Numbered from the stretch's first letter, positions 24,189 to 33,322 are shown. The stretch: 64,000 nucleotides of DNA from CAZCPB01 sp044223975 (GCA_044223975.1 JBGALI010000002.1:248001-312000); one strand, 5' to 3'. Numbers and translations are program-made. The notes: generated by a model from the sequence alone, not told the origin.

Positions 24189-27100
24189 TCACCGGTGCAG
24201 ACTGCCGCAGCCGCAATCGCCCGAGACGGTGATGACCTCGTCGCCGGGCCGGAAGTCGGACCCGCCGCCGCCGCCCTCGTCGGCGGATTCGCCGGAGGCG
24301 AGGATCTTCTGGATGAGGCGGGCGCGTTCCTTGGCGATGAGCTCGCGGTCCTTCTTGTCCTTTTCGATCGAGAAGTACTCGCGCCCGTCGATCCACGTGG
24401 ACTGGCAGACGCTGTACTGCGAAAGGGGCGAGCCGGACCAGATGACAAAGTCGGCGTCCTTGCCGGGCTCGAGGGAGCCGACGCGGCTGTCGATGGCGAG
24501 TTGCTTCGCCGGGTTGATCGTTACGAACTTGATGGCTTCTTCGGGGGAAAGGTTGCCGTAGGTGACGGCCTTGGCCGCCTCGGTGTTCATGCGGCGGGCG
24601 AGCTCGTCGGAGTCGGAGTTGTAGCTGACGACGACGCCGACATCGTGCATGATGGGGCCGGCGTAGGGGATGGCGTCCTGGACTTCGACCTTGTAGGCCC
24701 ACCAGTCGCTGAACAGGCTGGCGCCGATGGCCGAGTCCTTGACGGCGTCGGCGACCTTGTAGCCCTCGAGGTTGTGCTGGTAGGTGCCGAGCTTGAAGCC
24801 GAACTCGCGGCTGAGCCGGGCGAGCATGAGGATCTCGTCCTGGCGGTAGCTGTGGCAGTGGACGAGGCGCTCGCCGGCGAGGATTTCGGCGAGGGCTTCG
24901 AGTTCGAGGTCGCGGCGGCGAGGAAGTGACGGAGTGACTGAGTGACTGAGTGACGAAGGGGAAGAACCAGAGCTTCCGGCTTCGTCACTTCGTCTCTTCG
25001 TCACTTCGTCACTTTGCGCCATGTACTCGCGAGCCGCGACGAAGCGATCCCGCATCAGCGACTCAACACCCATGCGCGTCACGGGGTATCGCGTCGAGGC
25101 GCGGTCTCCGTTGGACTGCTTGACGTTCTCGCCCAGCGCGAACTTGATGCCCGGCTTGGCGCCCTCGAAGTGCATGTCGTCGGGGTGCGGCACGCCCCAG
25201 CGGATCTTGTTGACGCAGTTCTGGCCGCCGATGGGGTTGGCCGAGCCGTGGAGCGAGTTGACGGTGGTGAGGCCGCCGGCGAGTTCGCGGTACCAGCCGA
25301 TGGCGTCGGGGTTGGTGACATCCTGGATGCGGACCTCGGCGGTGACGGCCTGGCCGCCCTCGTTCACGCCGCGGCTGATGCCGGTGTGGGAGTGGCAGTC
25401 GATGAGTCCGGCGGTGATGTGCTTGCCCTTGGCGTTTATGACAAGAACCTGGCCCGGGTGGCCCGGTTCATCGGGCGGAGCCGTGTACGGCACGGCTTTT
25501 CCGACGTAGACGATCTTGCCGCTGTTGATGACGAGGCGCGTTCCACCTTCTTCGGGGCGAAGGATTCCGTCGGGACCGCTCGTCCAGATCGTTGCATCAT
25601 CAATAGAAATGTACTTGGGCATCGCCGGCAAAGTGTCCACTCCGTACGGCCCGAAGGGCATCGCGTTGGTCTCGGTGAGATCCACAAGCGTGTCGGCATC
25701 GCCGGGCTGGCGCACCGCGGTCCAGGCGTGGGTGGTGCCGTCGGGGATGACCATGCTGCCGTTGAGCATCTTGCCGTCGTCGCTAAGGGTGGCCTCGGAC
25801 GTGACGATGCCCTTGCCGCCGACCTTGGAGAAGTCGAGGGAGTACTTGACGGACTTGCCGCTGATGGTGACTTCCTCGGCGGGCATGGGCGGGCCGGACT
25901 GGCGGAGGGCGATGGTGTTGTCGGACTTGATGAAGATGTAGGCGTTGGGCTTGGAGCCCGCGGCAGCGTTGGGCTTGCCGTCGATGGTGTCGATGAGGTA
26001 ACGGCCTTGGAGGGTGGTGCGAAGAGAAGAAGAAGTTGAGGCAGGTGGGACACCTGCCCCACTAGCTTGGGTAGAAGAAGCAGAAGGAGAGGAAGAAGGA
26101 GCGGAGCCGGGCTCGCGCTTGGCCTTGTAGGTGTGCTTGGTGTCGTCGGAGAGCGTGGACTCGCCGGTCATGATGTCGCCGTCGATGGTGATCGTGTCCT
26201 TGCTGGTCGCATCGACGCCGAGGTCCTTGAGGGAGTGGCTGAACGTGGCGGACTTCTGCTCGAGCTTGAGGTCGGTCGATTCGATCACGACGTGCTTGCC
26301 GCCGTTGCGGGTGAAGTCGAGCGAGAGCTTGGGCGTCGCGCCGGCGGTGATGGTGATGACGAGCTGCTTCTCGGCGGCGGGATCGATGGGCTGGCCGTCG
26401 TTCTCGATGATGCGCCACACACCGAGCGCGGCACTCGGCGGCTGCTTCACGGCCTTGAACGTGACCTTCTCACCCAGGGGGTTGATCCCCGTGCCGTAGA
26501 TCGTGTCGCCCTCGATCACGGCGCTGATGGTGTCGACGCCCTTGGGATCGCCGAACGGGTCGTTGTCGAAGACGAACGTGAGCTTGCTCTTCACTCTGGC
26601 GACGTTGCGGGCCTTGGAGGTCGCGTCGCCCATCTTGACGGTGATCGAATCGCCCTTCTCGATGATGAACTGCGCCGGCTTGGGCGCGGCGGGCTCGGAG
26701 GTGATGTCGTAGGTGCCGGTGATGTCAGCGGCGGGCGCGGCGTTGATCTCGTGGCGCTGGCCGTCGACCCAGACATCGCGGATCAAGATGATCTTTTCTT
26801 CGGGCTCGCCAGGAGCGCCGCCGCGACCGCCCCGGCCACCGGGGCCGCCGCGGCCGCCACGACCGCCGGCGCCGCGCGGGCGCCCGCCGCCGGGCTGGGG
26901 CTGGCCGGCGCGGTTCTCGTTGTCGAAGGCGTCGTCGGTGGATTCGTCGGTGGGCGCGCCCTCGTCGGCCTTGGCTTCGCCGTCCTTCTTCTCACCGTCT
27001 TTCTTCTCCTCAGGCTTCTTCTTCGGGGCCTTCTCGGGCGTGAAGAGGTCGCCATCGGCGACGATGAGGTTGGCGAGCTTGCCCGGCTCGACCGTGCCCA

Positions 27101-28475
27101 TGCGCGCGTCGACGCCGAGCAGCTTGGAGGGCGCGGTGGTGACCATCGCCAGGGCGCGGTCGGGTGCCAGGCCGTAGCGCATGGCGCGCTGGAGGTTCTT
27201 GCGGAAGTCGGCGGTGCTGCGCAGCCTTGCCGTGGTGAGCGAGACGCTCAGGCCCGCATCGTCGAGACGGCGCGGGTTGGCGGGGGCCTGCTCCCAGGTC
27301 ATCATGTCGCGGAGTTCGACGCCTTCGGCGCCGGAGATGCTGGTGACGTCGGGCGGGCGGGGAAAATTGAGCGGAAGAATGATGGGTGTGGCGGTCGCGG
27401 GGCGGCGCGTCGCGTTGGCATCGGACGCGGGGCCGGAAAACGCCTCGACGATCGCGGGCAGGCGACGGAACTCCATGCCCGAGCCCAGGAGGATCATGGT
27501 GCGGTGGAACTCTGCCGCGATCTTGGCGGCGCGGAGGGCTTCGAGTTCGTCGGTGGTGTCGAAGAGGAGAGGAAGAGGCACCTCCCCCGGCCTCGAAGAC
27601 TCGGCCACCCCCTCCGCAAGCGCGGAGGGGGATCGCAGCGAATCGACGGCGTTGATGTCGAGCTTGGCGCCCGCGGCACGGGCCTGGGCCTGCCAGTCGG
27701 CGTCGATCAGCGTCTGGCGGATGAGGGCGATGGCGCCCATCTGCGAGCCGGGGTAGCCGGTCCACAGGCCCTGCTCGGTTTCATCGCGATTGAACCCGCC
27801 GAACCCGCCGCGTGCGTTGAGCGCGACGACTTCGTACACGCCGTCGCGGTACACGGGCGGCTTGGGCTTGCTGGGATCAGAGCTCGGCGCGGCGAGCGAG
27901 ACGACCGCGGACTGGCCTTTGAAGAGCCCGCCCTGCGGCGAGATCGCGGCAGCGGTGAAGCCCTGGGCTCGCAGGTCCTTCGCGGCCGAGTCGCTGATTC
28001 CCTTGCCGTCGGTCGCCTTGCGCTGGGGCGTGACCTTGGTGTTCCAGTGCAGGCCGGGGGAGGTCGGGTCGGGCGCGGGGGTTTCGACCTCTACATAAGG
28101 ATCGATGAACCCGGCGTAGATGTGCAGGCCATCGCACTCCCACACGCGCGGGCCCATCGGGGCGCGGGCGGGGACATCGTCGTCGGTGCCGGGCTTGGCG
28201 TCGGGGCCGGCGTCGGCGGGAAGGATGGCGGTGATCGTGCCGTCCTTGATCACGACGGTGGCGTGCGCGAGCGCTTCGCCGGGGCGCGTGTGCACGGTGG
28301 CGTTGCGGAGCGCGTGCCACGTGGGGTCGGCGCGGCGGGGGCCGTTGGCGGGCGGCAGGGACTGGCCGCCGGGCTGCGCCGGCGCGTATTGGGTTGCCGC
28401 GGGCTGCGCGAGGGAGAGGGAGACCAGCGTCGCCACAGAGACGCCGGAGAGCAGACGGGATGTGCGGGTGAGCAT
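24189..28475 (-). CDS. Secreted double amidohydrolase-fold fusion protein (1428 aa)
   Basis: Predicted exported protein (signal peptide about 1-28) with two amidohydrolase-superfamily regions. The N-terminal one (about 55-475) has GFIDPYVEVE at 122-131 in place of GxxDxHxH and so lacks the first metal ligands; it ends MGTVEPGKLANLIVADGD. A Lys/Glu-rich and an RGG-rich linker (about 483-560) and beta-rich repeats (about 580-940) follow. The C-terminal domain (about 985-1400) has an intact GLIDCHSHTG near 1024-1033, LVHCHSYRQDEIL and GSLEPGKDADFVIW, so it should bind metal and hydrolyse an amide or related bond. Three repeat elements interrupt it in frame (about 282-298, 800-814, 1154-1185). 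No clear Shine-Dalgarno. It is followed by the 508-residue relative. Confidence 0.8.
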   Translation of the reverse strand: MLTRTSRLLSGVSVATLVSLSLAQPAATQYAPAQPGGQSLPPANGPRRADPTWHALRNATVHTRPGEALAHATVVIKDGTITAILPADAGPDAKPGTDDDVPARAPMGPRVWECDGLHIYAGFIDPYVEVETPAPDPTSPGLHWNTKVTPQRKATDGKGISDSAAKDLRAQGFTAAAISPQGGLFKGQSAVVSLAAPSSDPSKPKPPVYRDGVYEVVALNARGGFGGFNRDETEQGLWTGYPGSQMGAIALIRQTLIDADWQAQARAAGAKLDINAVDSLRSPSALAEGVAESSRPGEVPLPLLFDTTDELEALRAAKIAAEFHRTMILLGSGMEFRRLPAIVEAFSGPASDANATRRPATATPIILPLNFPRPPDVTSISGAEGVELRDMMTWEQAPANPRRLDDAGLSVSLTTARLRSTADFRKNLQRAMRYGLAPDRALAMVTTAPSKLLGVDARMGTVEPGKLANLIVADGDLFTPEKAPKKKPEEKKDGEKKDGEAKADEGAPTDESTDDAFDNENRAGQPQPGGGRPRGAGGRGGRGGPGGRGGRGGAPGEPEEKIILIRDVWVDGQRHEINAAPAADITGTYDITSEPAAPKPAQFIIEKGDSITVKMGDATSKARNVARVKSKLTFVFDNDPFGDPKGVDTISAVIEGDTIYGTGINPLGEKVTFKAVKQPPSAALGVWRIIENDGQPIDPAAEKQLVITITAGATPKLSLDFTRNGGKHVVIESTDLKLEQKSATFSHSLKDLGVDATSKDTITIDGDIMTGESTLSDDTKHTYKAKREPGSAPSSSPSASSTQASGAGVPPASTSSSLRTTLQGRYLIDTIDGKPNAAAGSKPNAYIFIKSDNTIALRQSGPPMPAEEVTISGKSVKYSLDFSKVGGKGIVTSEATLSDDGKMLNGSMVIPDGTTHAWTAVRQPGDADTLVDLTETNAMPFGPYGVDTLPAMPKYISIDDATIWTSGPDGILRPEEGGTRLVINSGKIVYVGKAVPYTAPPDEPGHPGQVLVINAKGKHITAGLIDCHSHTGISRGVNEGGQAVTAEVRIQDVTNPDAIGWYRELAGGLTTVNSLHGSANPIGGQNCVNKIRWGVPHPDDMHFEGAKPGIKFALGENVKQSNGDRASTRYPVTRMGVESLMRDRFVAAREYMAQSDEVTKRRSDEAGSSGSSPSSLSHSVTPSLPRRRDLELEALAEILAGERLVHCHSYRQDEILMLARLSREFGFKLGTYQHNLEGYKVADAVKDSAIGASLFSDWWAYKVEVQDAIPYAGPIMHDVGVVVSYNSDSDELARRMNTEAAKAVTYGNLSPEEAIKFVTINPAKQLAIDSRVGSLEPGKDADFVIWSGSPLSQYSVCQSTWIDGREYFSIEKDKKDRELIAKERARLIQKILASGESADEGGGGGSDFRPGDEVITVSGDCGCGSLHR
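24921..25015. repeat. Octamer microsatellite in inverted arms inside the amidohydrolase fusion gene
   Basis: The left arm (24921-24960) repeats GTGACGGA/GTGACTGA units; the right arm (24980-25015) repeats TTCGTCAC. They lie in frame in the catalytic domain and encode SDEVTKRRSDEAG and SLSHSVTPSLPRRR. Confidence 0.85.
26034..26075. repeat. GGCAGGTG palindromic element, copy 2, in frame
   Basis: Core 26040-26058 identical to copy 1; encodes STQASGAGVPPAST in the 1428-residue protein, nearly the same peptide as in the neighbouring gene. Confidence 0.85.
27581..27632. repeat. CCCCCTCCGC palindromic element, copy 2, in frame
   Basis: Differs from copy 1 at only a few positions and keeps the terminal 10-bp stem. 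Encodes ALAEGVAESSRPGEVP in the N-terminal amidohydrolase region. Confidence 0.85.
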
Positions 28476-28557
28476 GGGGGAAAGGATACAGCGCGGCAGG
28501 GCCGGGCAGGAGCGGGTGAAGAGGAGTTCAGAGCCCTTTGGGGTGAATTGCGGACGC

Positions 28558-29268
28558 TCAGCCCGTCGGCTTGCCGCACTCGGGGCAGATCGCGGTCTTC
28601 AGGCCGTGGAGGTCGTAGCGGCAGAAAGGGCAGAGGCCGGCGGCGCGGAGCTTGGCGCGGCGGCGAGTCGCGATGAGTTCGCGTGTCCAACCAAGTGACC
28701 AGAACAGCGCGACAAGAGCGAGCAGCGCCCCGGCGTTGTGCACGTACCCCACGATGATGGGAACTTCGATGTCTGCGTTTGGAGCCTGGCGAAGGAACTG
28801 CGGAAGTTGGTTGGAGCGATCCCACTTTGGGGACGACTCGAGACGCGCGGCGATGAGAGCGCGGGTGGCCTCCGACGCCTCGGTAAAGGGTGCGAGGTTG
28901 TCTGCAGCAAGATTGAAAACCCGAACACGCGAATCGTAGTGACGAGTGGTTGGGGCCCACAGACCGGTGGTCGTGGGAAGGATGGTCACACTCGCCGAAA
29001 CTATCGAGAACGGGCCCGTCAAGGGGAAGAAGGGCTGCGGGCCGCCGTTATCACGGATGCTGAACGAGCCATCGGTTGCTTCCTCAAGGTTCACAATCGA
29101 TGTTCCGAAGGCGGCGTAGCGAGCCGCGGTCGATGGTCGGAGCCCGACGATCCGCCTGGCGTGCCACATGATCGTGGATGAATCAGCGACGACCATCGCG
29201 TCGAGCGCGAGCAGCACAATTAGAGCTGCGGTGACCCACGGAGTTTGAAGCCTTCGGAGCGGTCGCAC
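28558..29268 (-). CDS. Membrane protein with C-terminal zinc ribbon (236 aa)
   Basis: Predicted 236-residue protein. An N-terminal membrane segment (about 10-28, WVTAALIVLLALDAMVV), an extracytoplasmic region of about 140 residues, a second membrane segment (about 175-192, NAGALLALVALFWSLGW) and a C-terminal zinc ribbon LCPFCRYDLHGLKTAICPEC. Same design as the 131-residue protein at 21426-21821. Function unknown; the topology puts the ribbon and its basic linker in the cytoplasm. Independent of the amidohydrolase genes except for same orientation. Confidence 0.65.
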   Translation of the reverse strand: MRPLRRLQTPWVTAALIVLLALDAMVVADSSTIMWHARRIVGLRPSTAARYAAFGTSIVNLEEATDGSFSIRDNGGPQPFFPLTGPFSIVSASVTILPTTTGLWAPTTRHYDSRVRVFNLAADNLAPFTEASEATRALIAARLESSPKWDRSNQLPQFLRQAPNADIEVPIIVGYVHNAGALLALVALFWSLGWTRELIATRRRAKLRAAGLCPFCRYDLHGLKTAICPECGKPTG

Positions 29269-29362
29269 GGATCAGAAATCGTAGAGGCAGCGGCGCGGGC
29301 GTGATGAGGGCGACAATCACACAAACCAGCGGCGTCGGCTCGTTTCCCAACTTTGGCTGTCC

Positions 29363-29507
29363 CTACCCAATCTAGTGGGGCAGGTGTCCCGCCTGCCTTC
29401 TACAAAGCCTCAAGCAACCCCCGGCTTCCGTTCCCCGAGGATCTCAAGGGCGGGAATGTAGACGGAGTAGAGGCAGGTGGGACACCTGCCCCACTAGAAC
29501 GGGTAGA
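29363..29507. repeat. Inverted pair of GGCAGGTG palindromic elements
   Basis: Copy 3 (29363-29403, core 29379-29397) and copy 4 (29467-29507, core 29472-29490) lie in opposite orientation in the gap before the phosphofructokinase gene. Apart from them the 299-bp gap holds nothing I can name. Confidence 0.85.
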
Positions 29508-29567
29508 GCCGGGTACTCGGCGCGTACCATGCCGCCCGTCCACTCTCACTCCTTTCAAGGACCACCG

Positions 29568-30824
29568 ATGCCCGCCGCCGCTTCCGCATCCTCCTCCCGC
29601 ACGCTCATCAAGGGCAACGCCCTGATCGGTCAGTCCGGCGGGCCCACCGCCGTCATCAACCAGTCGCTCGTGGGCGCGGTCGAGGCGCTCCGCAAGCACT
29701 TCGTCGCCAGGAAACTCGTCAAGAAGATCTACGGCATGCGCCACGGCGTGAGCGGGCTGGTAAAGGGCGACCTGGTCGATCTGACCCGGTACCCGGCGGC
29801 CAAGCTCGAGCGCCTGGCCCGCACTCCGTCGGCGGGGCTGGGCTCCAGCCGCGACAAGCCCGACGCGGAGTACTGCCAGCGGATCCTGGCCGCGTGCACG
29901 AAGGCCGACGCCCGCTACTTCTTCTACATCGGCGGCAACGATTCGTCGGACACCTGCCGCATCGTCTCCGAGCTTGCGGCGCAGGCGGGGTACGAGCTGC
30001 GGTGCTTCCACATCCCCAAGACCATCGACAACGACCTGATGGGGAGCGACCACTGCCCCGGCTACCCCTCCGCGGCACGGTTCCAGGCCCTGGCGTTCAT
30101 GTCCGACAGCATGGACAACGCCAGCCTGCCGGGCGTGAAGATCAACGTGGTGATGGGGCGGCACGCGGGGTTCCTCACCGCCGCGGCAGCGCTGGCCCGC
30201 GGCACGGGGAAGGACGCCGACCGCAACGGCCCGCACCTCATCTACGTCCCCGAGATCCACTTCGACGGCGACCGCTTCCTCAAGGAGGTCGAGGCGGTGT
30301 ACGCGCGCCTCGGACGCTGCCAGGTGGCGGTGAGCGAGGGGATCGTTGACTCCGCGGGCCGCCCGATCGCGACCACGCTGGTCGAGCATCTGGACAAGGA
30401 TGCGCACGGCAACGTGCAGCTCTCCGGCGTCGGCGCGCTCGGCGATGCGCTGGCCGAACTGGTGAAGAAGAACATGAAGGTGCCCGCCACGGGCAAGGCC
30501 CCGCGCACGCGGGCCGACACATTCGGGTACCTGCAGCGCTGCTGGCCCGATCCCTCGCCGATCGACTCGCGCGAGGCCCGCGAGGCCGCGCGGTTTGCCG
30601 TGGCGTGCGCGGCCAAGGGCCATGCGGCGGGGTCGGTCGCGATCGGCCGCGCCAAGGGGAAGGCGTATCGCGCCGAGTACCGGTTGATCGCGCTGTCGGA
30701 CGTCGCGGCCAAGACCAAGGTCATGCCGCCCGAGTTCTTCGAGGGCACGAGCAACGTCAGCCGCGCGTTCATCGAGTACGTCACACCGCTGGTGGGAAAG
30801 CTGCCGGTGATGGAGCGGCTGTAG
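29568..30824 (+). CDS. 6-phosphofructokinase, PPi-dependent type
   Basis: Predicted 418-residue phosphofructokinase that phosphorylates fructose 6-phosphate in glycolysis. Motifs: GQSGGPTAVINQ (21-32, phosphoryl-donor loop), FYIGGNDSSDTC (119-130), PKTIDND (150-156, catalytic Asp region) and MGRHAGFL (about 198). Having GGND in place of the ATP-enzyme GGDGS, plus the PKTIDND lysine, indicates use of pyrophosphate rather than ATP; the reaction would then be reversible. AAGGA lies 8 nt before the ATG at 29568; an earlier in-frame start lacks one. The next gene follows after 45 bp. Confidence 0.85.
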   Translation: MPAAASASSSRTLIKGNALIGQSGGPTAVINQSLVGAVEALRKHFVARKLVKKIYGMRHGVSGLVKGDLVDLTRYPAAKLERLARTPSAGLGSSRDKPDAEYCQRILAACTKADARYFFYIGGNDSSDTCRIVSELAAQAGYELRCFHIPKTIDNDLMGSDHCPGYPSAARFQALAFMSDSMDNASLPGVKINVVMGRHAGFLTAAAALARGTGKDADRNGPHLIYVPEIHFDGDRFLKEVEAVYARLGRCQVAVSEGIVDSAGRPIATTLVEHLDKDAHGNVQLSGVGALGDALAELVKKNMKVPATGKAPRTRADTFGYLQRCWPDPSPIDSREAREAARFAVACAAKGHAAGSVAIGRAKGKAYRAEYRLIALSDVAAKTKVMPPEFFEGTSNVSRAFIEYVTPLVGKLPVMERL

Positions 30825-30869
30825 GCTCGCGGCGACGCGCGGCGCTCGCCCTGCGAATGATGGGGCGTC

Positions 30870-31829
30870 ATGCCCGGTCCGCGCCTGATCTACTCGCCGA
30901 GCTACAACCTGGGATTCCCAGGCTGGCAGCGGTTGCACCCTTTCGACCTGCGAAAGTACGGGCGCGCCATGGCGGTCCTGCTCCAATCCGGCGCGGTCAC
31001 CCGCGCGGACGTTGACGAGCCGCGGCCGGTGAACGAGGCCGATCTTCTCCGCGTGCACACACGCGCCTACCTGGATCGCCTCCGCGACATGGCGTACGTT
31101 GCCGCGGCGCTCGAGGTGCCTCAAGCCGCGCGCCTCCCCCGAGCGATCGTGGAGCGCTTCGTGCTGCGGCCGATGCGGTGGGCCACCGGCGGCACGATCC
31201 TGGCGGTTGAGCGGGCGCTCCTCCACGGCCTTGCGATCAACATCGGCGGCGGGTTCCACCACGCCAGCCGCGACCGTGCCGAAGGATTCTGCATCTACTG
31301 CGACATCGCGCTTGCGATCGAAGCGGCGCAGCGTGGCGGGCTCTCGGGCACGATCTTGTACGTCGACCTCGATGCGCACCAGGGGAACGGCGTTGAGCGG
31401 GTGTTCGTCGACGACCGCAGTGTCGCCGTGCTTGACGCGTACAACTCGTTCATCTACCCCTGCGACCAAGATGCCAAGCGAGCCATCCGGTGGGACGTGC
31501 CGCTGCGGCCGATGACGGGCGGGACAGAGTACCTCGAGAAGGTGCGCTCTCACCTCGAATGGGCCCTGCACGAGGTGAAACCGGTGCTGATTATCTACAA
31601 CGCCGGGACCGATATTCTCGCGGGCGACCCGCTCGGCGGGCTGGATGTCCCTTACGACGCGGTGCTGGAGCGCGACCGGCTTGTGCTCGACGCGGCGGTG
31701 GGCCGCTCCATCCCGTGCGCGATGGTGACCAGCGGGGGGTACACCGAGCAGAGCCACCGACTCATCGCAGAAACGGCGGCGTACGCGGTTCGAAAGTGGG
31801 GCGGACGGCCTGACGGAGCGTTCGGCTAG
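30870..31829 (+). CDS. Histone-deacetylase-family zinc hydrolase
   Basis: Predicted 319-residue member of the arginase/deacetylase fold, closest in pattern to HDAC11-like class IV proteins. Visible: the charge-relay pair in GGGFHHA (126-132), the zinc-binding YVDLDAHQGNG (164-174), the second zinc aspartate in NAGTDILAGDPLGGL (about 247-261) and the glycine-rich TSGGYTEQS near the end. Bacterial members deacylate small molecules such as acetylpolyamines or proteins; the substrate here is unknown. It lies 45 bp after phosphofructokinase on the same strand, so co-transcription is possible, and converges on the next gene. Confidence 0.83.
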   Translation: MPGPRLIYSPSYNLGFPGWQRLHPFDLRKYGRAMAVLLQSGAVTRADVDEPRPVNEADLLRVHTRAYLDRLRDMAYVAAALEVPQAARLPRAIVERFVLRPMRWATGGTILAVERALLHGLAINIGGGFHHASRDRAEGFCIYCDIALAIEAAQRGGLSGTILYVDLDAHQGNGVERVFVDDRSVAVLDAYNSFIYPCDQDAKRAIRWDVPLRPMTGGTEYLEKVRSHLEWALHEVKPVLIIYNAGTDILAGDPLGGLDVPYDAVLERDRLVLDAAVGRSIPCAMVTSGGYTEQSHRLIAETAAYAVRKWGGRPDGAFG

Positions 31830-31843
31830 CGGCGTCGATGGGC

Positions 31844-33322
31844 TCACGGCCCCGCGCTCCCGAGGTCGATCGAGTCGTACTCGTGCTTGAGCGTGGCCTT
31901 TTCCCACCATCCGCGGAAGCGGGCCAGGTCAGAGTCGGTCACGGCGCCGTCGCGGTTGAAATCGCCCATGAGGTACGTGGCCTCGTGCACGCCGCGGTTG
32001 GCCTTCACCGCCTGTGTAGCCGCGTCGAGATCAGCCTCGTTGACGCGTCCGTCGGCGTTGTAGTCGGCGGCGGCGCGGATGGTGCCCATGTCGTAGACGC
32101 GCTGGACGATCTCGATGTAGCGGAAGAAGAGCTCGTACTCGGCCTTGCCGATGTCCTCGTTGCCAGCCCACAGGACCCAGCCCGCATCGTCGCGCCACGG
32201 GCCCGACCACGGGCGCGCGGCGTTGTCGGCGCGGAAGAGCCGCACGGCGTCCTCGAGCGTGGCGGTGTACTCGTGCGGCTTGGCGCCGTCCACGAACATC
32301 AGGCCCAATTCGGTGCGGTCGGGCCGCAGCGCGCCCGAATCGTCGGCGATACGCCAGATGTCCGGCTCGTAGCCCCAGGCGTTCTTGGCGGGGAACGCGC
32401 CGCGCACGAACTCGAGCGCGCACACCCACGGCGTCTCGGCCAGGTACGCCGCGTCGGGCACGTGCTGGCCCAGCGGGTTGGTCTGGTAGGCCCACGGCTC
32501 GCGCCCGCCGGGCGCGGCAGCGCGCTTGACGTACGGGATCGCCTCGCCCCCGAAGCGCACGTGCCCGCGCCCGCCGGGACGCACGAACTCGGCCTGGCTC
32601 TGAAGCGCCCCCGGCACGCACGGCTTGGTGGCCGAATAATCGAGCCAGTACTCCCTGAATCCAAGCTCCATCCACGGGCTGACGTTCAGGAACGCCTTCT
32701 GCATGTGCGCGGCGTTGGAGACGTCCATCGCCTCGGAGGGGTGCATGCTCAGGCAGGCGACGTCCTTGTTGATGTAGAACCCGCCGTAGACGCCCAGGGT
32801 CACCGGATCGCGGTCGCGCTCCTTGCGTGCGATCCACGCCTTCAGGCGCATCGCCAGGGCGCGCTTATGGGCGCACGGGAGCGACCAGTACTGGGCCGAG
32901 GAGAACAGCGCACCCTCGGGTTCGGAGGTCTCCTGACCGCCGGGCATGTAGAGCACCATGCGGCGAAAGCCGCGGGCGTAGCAGTTGTTGAGGACGACGA
33001 TGAGGTTGTAGATCGCGACCTCGCCGTTGGGCTGGTTCCACCATGGCGCCCACAGGCGCGGGCCGGTGCGGTTGCCGTTCATGCAGCAGATGAGGACGAC
33101 GGGTCGGGAATCGCGCACGACCTGGGGAACCGGGTAGGCGCCGGTCGGGCGGAACGGGATCGGCGCATCAGGCGTGCCCGGGGTTTCGCAGTCGCAGGCG
33201 TACGGGGTGATCGCGGGCGCGGGCGGCGGGGGACAGCCGGGTCCGGCGTCGGCGCAGGTGACCTGGGCGCGTGCCGCACCGGCGAGCAGGGGGATGAGCG
33301 CGGCGGGGATGAACTTCTTCAC
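31844..33322 (-). CDS. Secreted protein with C-terminal dockerin/EF-hand-like repeats
   Basis: Predicted 492-residue exported protein; GTG start with signal peptide VKKFIPAALIPLLAGAARAQ and GGAG 9 nt upstream. The Cys/Pro-rich start of the mature protein (about 20-45) is followed by a large domain I cannot assign (VVLICCMNGNRTGPRLWAPW, MVLYMPGGQETSEPEG). It could be a glycoside-hydrolase-like barrel, since Trp and acidic residues are frequent. The C-terminus has two EF-hand-like loops, DYNADGRVNEADLD and DFNRDGAVTDSDLA, which should bind calcium as in dockerin-type modules. Convergent with the HDAC-family gene. Confidence 0.7.
   Translation of the reverse strand: MKKFIPAALIPLLAGAARAQVTCADAGPGCPPPPAPAITPYACDCETPGTPDAPIPFRPTGAYPVPQVVRDSRPVVLICCMNGNRTGPRLWAPWWNQPNGEVAIYNLIVVLNNCYARGFRRMVLYMPGGQETSEPEGALFSSAQYWSLPCAHKRALAMRLKAWIARKERDRDPVTLGVYGGFYINKDVACLSMHPSEAMDVSNAAHMQKAFLNVSPWMELGFREYWLDYSATKPCVPGALQSQAEFVRPGGRGHVRFGGEAIPYVKRAAAPGGREPWAYQTNPLGQHVPDAAYLAETPWVCALEFVRGAFPAKNAWGYEPDIWRIADDSGALRPDRTELGLMFVDGAKPHEYTATLEDAVRLFRADNAARPWSGPWRDDAGWVLWAGNEDIGKAEYELFFRYIEIVQRVYDMGTIRAAADYNADGRVNEADLDAATQAVKANRGVHEATYLMGDFNRDGAVTDSDLARFRGWWEKATLKHEYDSIDLGSAGP

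Noticed and set aside
26067..28676. 869-codon plus-strand frame opposite the amidohydrolase fusion
   Set aside because: Antisense frame mirroring the coding bias of the real gene, without recognisable motifs.
29353..29625. 90-codon frame before phosphofructokinase
   Set aside because: Most of it is made of the GGCAGGTG palindromic elements and it overlaps the start of the phosphofructokinase gene.
32031..32837. 268-codon minus-strand frame inside the dockerin-like gene
   Set aside because: Shifted-frame, Arg-rich shadow of the secreted protein gene.
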